From: Gymnopus androsaceus JB14
Lineage: Eukaryota > Basidiomycota > Agaricomycetes > Agaricales > Omphalotaceae
Assembly (NCBI GenBank): GCA_009733575.1
Contig: ML769532.1
Location: 1-38,579 of the forward strand
Direction: 5' to 3'
Length of the DNA: 38,579 nt
The notes below the pieces were generated by a model that saw only the letters and a list, made by a program, of their open reading frames with translations, was not told where the DNA came from and did not search any database. The position numbers and the translations under genes are program-made. Positions 30,000 to 38,579 of the stretch are shown piece by piece; position 1 is the first letter of the stretch; every line of letters starts with the position of its first letter.

Positions 30000-31420
30000 G
30001 TGCTAGTGCAACCCCATCCTCTGAATATTTCGTGTATTTTTCATGATTATTAATTTATCAAGCCCAGTAACCAGGTTATTTTATTTTATTTTCAAGGGAA
30101 AATAAGTGCCAGAGGGGTGTATGTGCCTCCCAATATAGTATGATCACAATCCTTTGCAAAAGATCCTGTACCATATGTAAATTAATTACTGGTGTGCATC
30201 AACGTACCCCTGGAATATTTTCGATATTTATCATGATTTACCAAGCCCAGTAACATATGTTTTTGTTTTTTTCACAGGAAAATAAGTGCCAGATGCCAGG
30301 TATGTGCCCCTCAATATAGTGTGATCAAGATGTTTTGCAAAAGATCCTGTACCATATGTAAATTAAGTACTGGTGTGCATCAATGTACCCATGAATATCT
30401 TTGATATTTATCATGATTCATCAAGCCCAGTAACCTATGTTTTTGTTTTTTTTACAGAAAAATAAGTGCCAGATGCCAGGTATGTGCCCCTCAATATAGT
30501 GTGATCAAGATGTTTTGTGAAAGATCCTGTACCATATTTAAATCAAGCAATGGTGTGCATCAATGCACTCCTGAATATTTTCGAGGCTTTTCATGTTTTT
30601 TTCATGTTTTTTTCATGTTTATCAAGCCTAGTAACTTATTTTTTTGGTTTTTTTTTTCCGTGGGAAAGTAAGTGCCAGAGGCCGGGTACATGCCCCCCAG
30701 TATAGTGTGATCAAGCTATTTTGCAAAAGATCATGTACCATATATCAAGCAATGGTGTGCATCAATGCACCCCTGAATATTTTCGAGGTTTTTCATGATT
30801 TTTTCATGATTTATCAAGCCCAGTAACCTTTTTTTTTTTTTGGTTTTTTTTTTTCCTGGGAAAGTGAGTGACAGAGGCCGGGTACATGCCCCCCAGTATT
30901 GTGTGATCGAGATATTTTGCAAAAGATCCTGTACCATATGCAAATTCAACGCTTGGTGTGCATCAATGCACCCCTGAATATTTTCGAAGTTTTTCATGAT
31001 TTTTTCATGATTTATCAAGCCAGTAACCTATTTTTTTGGTTTTTTTTTCGTGGAAAGTAAGTGACAGAGGCTGGTACATGCCCCCAGTATAGTGTGATCA
31101 AGATATTTTGCAAAAGATCCTGTACCGTATTTAATTAAGCTGGTGTGCATCAATGCACCCCTGAATATTTTCGAGGTTTTTCATGATTTTTTCATGATTT
31201 ATCAAGCCAGTAACCTATTTTTTTGGTTTTTTTTTTGTGGGAAAGTAGTGACAGAGGCCGGGTACATGCCCCCCGTATAGTGGATTGAGATATTTTGCAA
31301 AAGATCCTGTACCATATGCAAATTGAGTGCCAGTATGCATCAATGCATCCCTGAATATTTTCGACATTTTTTATGATTTTTTGAAGATTTATGCAGCCCA
31401 ATGACCGACTTTTTCGGGAA
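30000..31420 (+). repeat. Right-arm tandem array, about eight units
   Basis: The same unit as in the left arm but on the opposite strand: CAATGCACCCCTGAATATTT, TCATGATTTATCAAGCCCAG, a T-rich run, GGGAAAGTAAGTG, GGCCGGGTACATGCC, AGTGTGATCAAGATATTTTG and CAAAAGATCCTGTACCATAT. Units begin near 30010, 30200, 30375, 30555, 30760, 30950, 31145 and 31335. The units nearest the outer end are most alike between the arms. Confidence 0.82.
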
Positions 31421-32477
31421 ATAAGCGCCCATAAGCGCCCAATGATATGGTTGCCGGTGGGCGGCATGTGCACAGATCCCGCCACTTTTGAAAGCAGTAT
31501 TAATTATGCCAAATATTTAGCAAAAGAGTCAGAAGCTAGTTAATATGCCAAATATTTAGCAAAACAAGCAAATAAGCACCCTGGGAAGGGTGGAAACGGA
31601 GTCCACAAGTTTGCCATTGTGCCGATCAAACGGCAGCAGCACCCAAGGATGATCCACCCCCACCAGAATATTTGGCAAATAGTGTCCTGGGGCAAATTTT
31701 TTTTTCTTTGATTTTATCAGGTCAAATTGCAAAACGTTCCCCGACACTTATCGGGATATTTAGCTTGAGACTAGCAGCATCTAGTGGGATAACAAGTTGC
31801 TGACCGAGGCAGATAAACGAGCCCACATACCAGTTATACTAGGCTAGGTCATCGAAGGATATACCCAAGGGATCGAAGTCTTAACGAGGCATCGCTTCTG
31901 CAATCAGCTCACCGAGGAGTCTAAACGACACTCAAGTTTATTAAACGAAGCAAGGTGGACCAAGATGAGGAAGTACCCTAACGGGTGCCCTCAAAGTTGA
32001 CGCTCGCTGGAAAGCACCCAGGCAGATAGCCGCGGCAGTCCAACATGGCCACATGACCCACTTGCTGTAGCTACTTCTAGAGCACGGAAGGACCAAGGAG
32101 TGTTTCTATCCGAGCCTCAGCGTTTTACCAAGATCCATATGCTACCAGGCATCTAGACTCGAGACCGCGCGGAACTAGGGATAATAACCAGTCTCCCATT
32201 GGCAAGGAAAAACATAGAAATACTTCCGAGGGCTGTTCTGCTAAAGGAACTGGCGAGCCTTGTAAAAAGGCAAATGACTTGAGTCAATTCGGACCAAAAA
32301 ACCCAAAAGTCGACCCAATCGAGGAAGACAAACAAACGAGGCAGGAAAACGTCGAGGCAAAACCATAGTATACACGCATATATGGACATTATTTATCTTT
32401 TTCTATTTTACTTACTCTGTTTCATCCTATCTCGCTCAGTTTCTCTCATTTTCCTATTTTCATATATCTCGCTCAGT

Positions 32478-32487
32478 ATATAAGGGT
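32478..32487 (+). promoter_or_regulatory. Possible TATA box of an LTR
   Basis: TATATAAGGG following CGCTCAG. Assigned on sequence alone. Confidence 0.35.
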
Positions 32488-32996
32488 AGCTATTCTATCT
32501 CGGAATGACAAGTTAGACTTGATACCTGAAACGCAGTTCTATCTTAGGACCTGTAGTGATTTGTACACGCTCAGACGCATCTGCATCGTCCTCTACAACC
32601 TTTGAAACGGGTGGCCTTCTTGTAACCTCAATAATACTGAGGCTGTTCATTCTACTTCCCGGCTATTAAGTCGAGCATTCCTGGTTTTCATCTCGAAGAG
32701 AGGTCACATCAGTCTTAGGACCGCAGGTGGAGCCTAATGTGCACACCTCGACAAGCCCGTTGTTGATTAGGAAAGGTCTTGGACCCAAGTGTCGGCTTGG
32801 TCTAGTTTTAGGGAGGAAGCTTCTCGGAGTGTTACCTAGCTTTACCAACAGATTCTACCCCTTGCCTGCTCTTCGCTGAGTGTGTTAAAAAAGCCTACTT
32901 GAGTGACTTGCACGGCGGTTGTATAAGCTTGTTAGGTAACTCGCGGGAATCCCTGAGAGTTGGAGTATCATTGCGCGGCGACGTAAAGGCTCCCGA

Positions 32997-33110
32997 GATA
33001 TGCAAAGTCGTTTGTTGAGCCAGCGTAGTTGACCCGTGCTTTGGTGTTTCACCGCGGATACGCAAAGTTGTTTGTTGAGTCAGCGTACTTGACCCGTGCT
33101 TTGGTGTTTG
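32997..33110. repeat. 60-bp tandem duplication
   Basis: The block GCAAAGT(C/T)GTTTGTTGAG through GACCCGTGCTTTGGTGTTT occurs at 33002-33049 and again at 33062-33109 with few differences. Confidence 0.85.
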
Positions 33111-33400
33111 CTTTCCCCTCAATTAGTTCAGCGTGTCGTTGTACGTTAGTTGGCTTTTCAAAACCTCCCTCCAAATATAAAACCTTGTTCATCACGCACT
33201 ATCTGTGTCAACTGTCAAGTGCTTTTCTCTTTGAATCAATTAGTAGTCGAGGGAACCTTTGACAACCTCCTTCCTCGCATTAAATTAAACCTTTTAGATT
33301 GTATCTGATTGGGGTGATTGTTGTTTGGTTGGTTTCCATACCTAGCACAAATCTAACTCATCATCGAGTAGCAAAGCTGTAACACCACAGCAGAGACAAG

Positions 33401-33905
33401 CACCATTACCTCCCACAGATGACACTGTTCCTTGTAAAGGACACCCACACATCTTCAACATCAACAAATTAGTTGACAGGTACAAAAACTGAACCACTGG
33501 AAAGTGGAGCCAGTGCAATAAACAACATTGCCTAACTCAATATGATGTACCTTGGACAGGTAAATTAGCAAATTTTGTGAAACCCATTGCAAAAGAACAG
33601 GAGGAAATTATCAGAAGTCACCTACAACACATTGCCAATGATGACAGCGATGACAAAGAAGAGGATACTGAAGCACATATTGCTCAGCCTATTGCATCAT
33701 CTTCACAACAGCATACTCCCACTCCATCACAATCACCTGCACCAAAATGCGAACCTTCTCTACCTACACCTCCACAACCATCTCCACAGGGCACCGCACC
33801 CCAATTTCCATATTCAAATATGGAACCACCTTCTCCACACAGATCCCCATTGCCATCAGATCCCAGATCACCAGGCACTTTAATTGCTGATTCCAACAAT
33901 GACAA
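33401..33905 (+). pseudogene. Retroelement Gag-like fragment, cut by the LINE
   Basis: In one plus-strand frame it reads DDTVPCKGHPHIFNINKLVD, a TGA at 33492-33494, then TGKWSQCNKQHCLTQYDVPW and TGKLANFVKPIAKEQEEIIR. This passes into an acidic, then a proline- and serine-rich segment. The frame is open to 33984, but from about 33905 it is antisense to LINE coding sequence, so the real fragment probably ends there. I do not recognise the family; the C- and H-containing CNKQHC stretch and the low-complexity tail suggest a transposon protein. Confidence 0.45.
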
Positions 33906-36900
33906 TGAAATGTTTTGCTTTGGATGCTGGGACATGGTGAGCAATAAGCACATCTGCTACATATGCCCATGTTGCCCTTTCTGAGCTGAAGTCAAGGTAT
34001 GACTGCAGCCAGGTCACCATTATCGCCTCATTTCTGGCTAGGAGATCCAGTACTTTCCTTCCTCCATTTTCTATTGGTGCGTATATTGTCTCTTTGTTTA
34101 TGCGGATGCTAGTTTTGTCATCCCACAGGAATTTGCGGATTTTCTTTTCTAGCAGGATCTCAATATCTTTTGGCATACCTTGCACTTTTCTGAGGTACTG
34201 CGTCGTTCCACCTATCACCATATTAATGATTAGGCGACGCCCTTCCATTGTGGGTTTACTCTGTTCCCATCTAGCAAGGGCACTGTTTATTTTTTCAATG
34301 ACTCTAGTCCAGGGTGTTGTCTGGCATACCCTGTTTCCTATCAGTGCTCCCAGTGAGCGTATGGCATCACCTTCTTGGGCTATTCTAACTTGTTCTGGGA
34401 TTGCAGTACCATCAATGCCATTCAGGAAACGCCGTTGTCGAATCACATCGCAGTATTCAGGTGAGCTGATGGGAATCACTTCCATTTTACTTATGTTAAA
34501 TCTTGCACCTGACGCTAGGCACCATTCATCCAGAATTGCCTGGAGTTTTCCGAAGTCATCTTCTTCGGAAAGGTAAGCTGTAGTATCATCCACAAAGAAG
34601 TTCGCTAATCTTTTGGTTTTCCCAGGTATTTTAAGGCCTTTTAGGTTGGACTGGCATAGTGCTTTCCCCAGGGGCTCAATTGCAATATCAAAGAGAAGGC
34701 AGGATAATGGATCCCCTTGTCTGACTCCTCTTGTTACCTGGTATGGATTACTTTTCATGCCATTGACTATAATGGTGGTGAACGCATCACTGTATAGCAA
34801 GCGCACTGTGTGGATGAAGAGTTCGGGGATTCCATAGGCAGCTAGGGCCTTCCAAAGGTAATTGTGTTTTATTTTGTCATAGGCTTTCTCTTGGTCCAAG
34901 GCAATAATTGCTCCGTCTTGTTCAGTGGCTTCAGCCAGGTTAATAATGAGTTTCAATAGCCATATCTGATCATAGATGTGTCTCCTGGGGATGAAGCCGG
35001 CCTGAGCTTGGTTTATTATTGTGGGGGCAGCTTTTGCAAGTTTTATGGTGAGTGCTTTGGTCATTATTTTGTATTTGGAATTTAATAGGGATATTGGCCT
35101 GTAGTTTGCCATTACAGCTCTGTCGCCCTTTTTATATAGCAGGCACATCCAACTTTCGGAGAAGGAGGTTCTGGGTGCTATTCCGTTCTCTTTGATGTCA
35201 TTGAAAACCCTTCTTAGTGTTGATATAATGCCAAAGGCTCTTTTTTCATGGGCCCGTGCATTCTCAAATCTCCCATTTAGTGTCTTCCAGATTTTGTAGC
35301 AGATTCCATTTAGCCCCGGTGCTTTGTTGTTTGCAGATAGCTTTAGAGCTTCCTTTACATTGTCGTCAGTAAGTTTTGTGTTCAAGGATCATTTGTCTTG
35401 CTCAGTGATTCTCACAGTAATTCTGTTTAGGACTGTTTCTGTGGCTCTTGCTCTTTCCGCCTCGTCTGGGGGTACTGGATCAAGCTGAATAGTGGAGTGA
35501 TAGTTCCCAAGCATATTGGTCATATTCTGTGAGTTTGTTTCATAGAGCTTTGTGGGTTTTGGGTCGTCTTCACCCTGGGGTGGGTTGTCATTCTCATCTG
35601 GTGGTTTTTCCAACCTCTGCAATAGTTCACGGGGTTTCTTTGTCTTATTAATTTTTGACCAGTACCTAGAGATTGTCTCTCCATAAAGGACATTTCTTGC
35701 TTTTGCCATGGCTCTTGTGGAACGGTGTCAACGTTGTTCAAGAGTGGATAGTTTGGCCCTAAGTACATCCATGGTGAGAGATCTTTCATCCTCCAATAGG
35801 TTTGGATCATTGCTTGTTGCATCAATCATAGCTTCTAACGTATTTATTTTCCTGGCAATTTTAGGTACCACAACCTTTGCTCTTTTCCTGGCAAGGGCTA
35901 TGAGCTTATTTCTGAAGTCCATCCATGCGGTTTGTCTGTTTTTGCTGGCATCCCACTTGTTCTCACTTTCAAGGATGTTGAATGAGTCTTCAAGGTCCAT
36001 TCCCTCTTGGTTCACAAAATCGGCAAGAGACTTATTGTAGAGGAGGTGGATGGGCATTACCCATTGTCCCTCTCCAACTAGAGGGGCTGATTCAGATGTG
36101 AATCTTATGGATACCATCTTGTGGTCTGTTTTTAGTCCAGATGACTCAATTTTCCACTCAAAACAGTTGTCTGAGCATTGGGTTCTAACGTAGATGCAAT
36201 CCAGGTGCGAGTGATGGACCCCCGAGTTTTTGGTCTGGTGGAAAGTGTATTTAAGGGAATCTGGGTAAGTTGTCCTCCACATGTCCTCCATTTGTAGGGT
36301 TGATTTTAGGTCATCTAGGGCATCAACAAGTGCCGCTTTGTTGCTTCTCATAGGTAGTCAGTCCATGGGTTCCTTGACCATGTTGCAATCACCAACCATA
36401 AGGTCTGGTTTTCAGATATTCGGGTTTCGCTCAAAAAAGTCATTGACTTTAATCCAGAAGTTTAGGATGGTTCCGTCACTCGAGTTTGGTACGTAAATTG
36501 CTAGGATGGACAGCTTCTCGGACTTATGCCAATTCGATTCCAGCAGGAGTGCATGGCCTGCAACTACCTCATGGGTTTGGATTCCTTCTATGTTGGCCAG
36601 GTTTTTGTTCAGAACAATAGCAATTCCTCCACTATTGGAGCCGTTAGATGTTGAGCTGTCAGTTCATTGTGTATCAGGTGGCCTTGAAAAGAAGATTTTT
36701 ATATGGCTTCCATGAACTCGCTCAATTGCTGCACGTCTCTCAGAATCCAGATCGGCCTCACTGACAACAAGCATTGCAATATTTCTTTGACTTGCGAGTT
36801 GGCGCATGTGAAGCTATTTGTTTTCTGGGTGGTTTGGGTCTATCTTACTGTTACCCCTGATATTTAGGCCAGCTATCTTAATCAATGCACTCATGTTCTT

Positions 36901-37053
36901 TTTGCAGAGGTGTCCTCTTCTTTGACGGTGGGCTTCTCTACCACAATGATTGTCATCACGTAGTGCTTGTCTACGTAACCGGCGGTTTCTCCTTTCTTTG
37001 AGAACATGATCATCCAGTTCCTCAATCAATGCAGCCTCCCAACAGTTTATCAT
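33880..37053 (-). pseudogene. LINE ORF2: apurinic endonuclease plus reverse transcriptase, inactivated by stops
   Basis: One minus-strand frame covers the whole stretch, about 1,050 codons, with no frameshift but six internal stops. The N-terminal part has an APE-type endonuclease: LIKIAGLNIRGNSK, then VVSEADLDSERR, GGIAIVLNKNLANIEG, MVGDCNM, SHLDCIYV and GLKTDHKMVSIRF. The RT follows: NNKAPGLNGICYKIWK, CLLYKKGDRAVMANYRPISL, QAQAGFIPRRHIYDQIW, IIALDQEKAYDKIKHNYLW with the first Asp, GVRQGDPLSCLLFDIAIEPL, and FFVDDTTAYL as the catalytic box. A thumb-like region ends near WLQSYLDFSSERATWAY and VADVLIAHHVPASK at about 33905. The APE plus RT layout is that of Tad1/I-type fungal LINEs. No 3' poly-A or tail repeat is visible, so the 3' end seems truncated. 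Confidence 0.87.
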
Positions 37054-38539
37054 CTGTCAACCTCGCCTATTTGCTACCCACCCTCCTGAAACCAGCTCTG
37101 GAGGTCGTGCCAATGAGCACGGGTCAGCCCACCCCGCTGGCCAGCTTAACGAACGGTTATCTGGCCTAAACCTGTCCCGGGAGCAGCTAAATGCAGTCCT
37201 AGCAGCTCTAGCTCCAGCCCCATCCTCCAACATTCCTCCCTTGAGCACAAACTCTCAAGATAGAGCTGGATCGGCTACCCCGACTCAGGAACAAAGCTGG
37301 CCAACATATGCAATGCAGATCCTACATCCCACCACCTGCCTTGGAGAAAAACCAAATGGCTTTCTCCCGGAACACTTAGGCACCCCTGATTGGGTACTGG
37401 ACCTGATCAATGCGAAAGTCACCCCCAACACTGGCCTGTTCTCCCACTGCATCCATGACCCCATCATGTATACCAAAGGCCTCCCTTGAGAGATGACTGA
37501 CCAGATCCGCACTGATCCTGACCATCATGTGGTAATAGTTCTTTTCAACCACGGGTCCTATCTCAACCTTCACTGCCCACAACTTATATCCAGGTTCAAA
37601 GCCTGCCTCCAAGGCATTGGCGTAGAAATTGCAATTGTCTATGCACCGCAACTCCCTGGACCAGCTGGCTGCAATCCTTGTGGTGGTAACAGAGGAGGCT
37701 GAGGCAGAGGAAACACCAATCAAGGCGGTCGCAGTGGGGGTTGCAGATGAGGTGGTACCACCATTGCCCCCCCAGTGCATAACAAATACGACAAGCCTAT
37801 CTTTCTCCCGGTGGTACTGGCTCTGGGATGTGATGCTTCAGATGCATTCCACCAACAGTCCTTTGACTTTGGTGTTGGGATTACTGGTCACCTCCTCTGC
37901 CTCAACAACCCCATTGGCAAGTCATGGACCATCTGCATGTTAACCTCTAACCAGGATGGAGATGCCCCTGACCTCGAAAACCACATCCTCTTCACAATCA
38001 AGAACAGCATTTACCACCATATGCCTGATCTCTGTAACACCATTGCCTGCGCTTCCCTCTTGACCAAACCCACGCTGGAAAAAGTCCTGGATTTTGCTGA
38101 CACCCTCGAACTGGTTTGACAGCCATACAAAATGAAAATCAACAAAGTTGATCAAACATGCTGGATCCTGTATGGAGCCCCAATCTCCCAACGTGGCAAC
38201 ATCTTTGCAAAAGTGGCCGAGGATAATGCAATCAAATTGATGATTCACTCCCTGAAGTCTGGTGTCTATGAGTGGGCCCATATGCAGGTATACCCAATGG
38301 CGGTAGAATGCACACTGTGCAAAGTTGATACCACCCAACCTTCCAATGCCCCTACATGTCCCTGGACTCCTGGTATGGCACTAAACCCAGGTTGTGGAGA
38401 TGGTCAAAGCAGTGAAGGAGGAGGAAACTGTATTGTTGAAGTGATTTTGGACAAAAAAGAACTAGTATTGTTTATGAATAGTAATACTAAACACGGTTAC
38501 AGGGATTTAATTTTGCTCAGGCAATGTGATAAGCAATGA
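37050..38539 (+). pseudogene. LINE ORF1/Gag-like protein, inverted relative to ORF2, with stops
   Basis: One plus-strand frame, open from 36995, runs to 38539 with four TGA codons (37487, 37700, 37748, 38117). Recognisable parts: QLNERLSGLNLSREQLNAVL (possible coiled coil, about 37138-37197); TPDWVLDLINAKVTPNTGLF; HHVVIVLFNHGSYLNLHCPQ and RFKACLQGIGVEIAIVYAP; a glycine-arginine-rich linker (about 37674-37755) where two of the stops fall; NKYDKPIFLPVVLALGCDAS; ITGHLLCLNNPIGKSWTICM; and a zinc-knuckle-like CTLCKVDTTQPSNAPTCPW near 38312-38370. The end after 38370 may be flanking DNA. This type of protein precedes ORF2 in agaricomycete LINEs; here it points away from ORF2. Confidence 0.7.
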
Positions 38540-38579
38540 GTGAGAGTCTCACAGGACCACAGAGCTCTGTCCACTCCTT

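Larger units (their letters stand above)
26884..31764. mobile_element. Foldback element of 4.9 kb built from mirrored tandem repeats
   Basis: The two ends are inverted copies: GC(C/T)AAATATCCCGATAAGTG at 26884 and the same on the opposite strand ending at 31764. Inverted similarity continues inward through TTTGCAATTTGA and the CCAAATATTCTGGTGG block. It then passes GGCGGGATCTGTGCACATG (27526 and about 31465-31483) into arrays of a unit of about 190 bp, on both sides, to about 28600 and 30000. A non-repeated centre of about 1.4 kb lies between. No transposase is visible. I cannot fix a target duplication (AGCCTTTG left, TTGAGACT right). Confidence 0.78.
31765..33400. other. Noncoding region with LTR-like character
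   Basis: No gene is supported. TATATAAGGG at about 32478 sits in a pyrimidine-rich setting (TCTCGCTCAGT occurs twice, near 32430 and 32470), which resembles the promoter of a fungal LTR, but I cannot find matching TG...CA ends or a target duplication. A 60-bp tandem repeat is present at 32997-33110. Confidence 0.45.

Noticed and set aside
27600..31420. Regularly spaced repeats as a CRISPR array
   Set aside because: Units of about 190 bp without distinct spacers, on both strands and inside inverted ends, in a eukaryotic genome.
33684..33970. Minus-strand frames opposite the Gag-like fragment
   Set aside because: No recognisable motif; they mirror the proline-rich plus-strand frame.
34094..36715. 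Plus-strand reading frames across the LINE
   Set aside because: They are antisense to a long minus-strand frame with clear endonuclease and RT motifs.

Overview
The window is eukaryotic and looks like a transposon-rich stretch of an agaricomycete (mushroom-forming basidiomycete) genome. The reasons are many short GT-AG introns of about 50 to 100 nt, a ribosomal protein gene split into six exons including a 7-nt microexon, a Las17/WASP gene with a CRIB motif, clustered basidiomycete-type multi-pass membrane genes (DUF6534 family by recognition), and basidiomycete-style DIRS-like and LINE retroelements. I see no tRNA, rRNA or CRISPR array.

Layout. Positions 1-94 are the end of a DNA transposon whose body lies off the left edge. 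95-1070 is a decayed 3' part of a delta-COP (coatomer) gene. 1158-8246 is a 7.1-kb DNA transposon of the same family, with about 51-bp terminal inverted repeats, an exact 8-bp target duplication, phased subterminal repeats and a decayed DDE integrase-like transposase. It carries at least five nested elements (two copies of a long-TIR MITE, two hAT-type MITEs, one Harbinger-like MITE), and one of the MITEs is split by a further 1.8-kb insertion. 8255-15950 holds two head-to-tail copies of a segment of about 3.8 kb, each with a minus-strand DUF6534-type membrane gene. 16063-18553 is an island of two conserved plus-strand genes, RPL37 and LAS17/WASP. 19152-20920 is a third DUF6534-type gene. 21603-26576 is a decayed DIRS-like retroelement (Gag, RT, RNase H) with a minisatellite-filled intron and a 1.4-kb solo LTR. 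26884-31764 is a 4.9-kb foldback element whose arms are arrays of a tandem unit of about 190 bp in opposite orientation. 31765-33400 is LTR-like noncoding DNA. 33400-38579 holds a Gag-like fragment and a LINE whose ORF2 is on the minus strand and whose ORF1-like part is inverted onto the plus strand.

Function. The genes most likely to work for the cell are RPL37 (ribosome), LAS17 (Arp2/3 actin nucleation at endocytic sites) and the DUF6534-type membrane proteins (function unknown). Everything else is mobile DNA or gene debris. The nested insertions give a readable order of events, and several insertion sites can be checked inside the window because an uninterrupted copy of the target is also present.

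The strongest observations are the 7.1-kb transposon with its paralogous empty site, the LINE arrangement that fits twin priming, stop codons in retroelement frames that are nearly all TGA, the foldback element made of mirrored tandem repeats, and a possible GC-AG first intron in RPL37.
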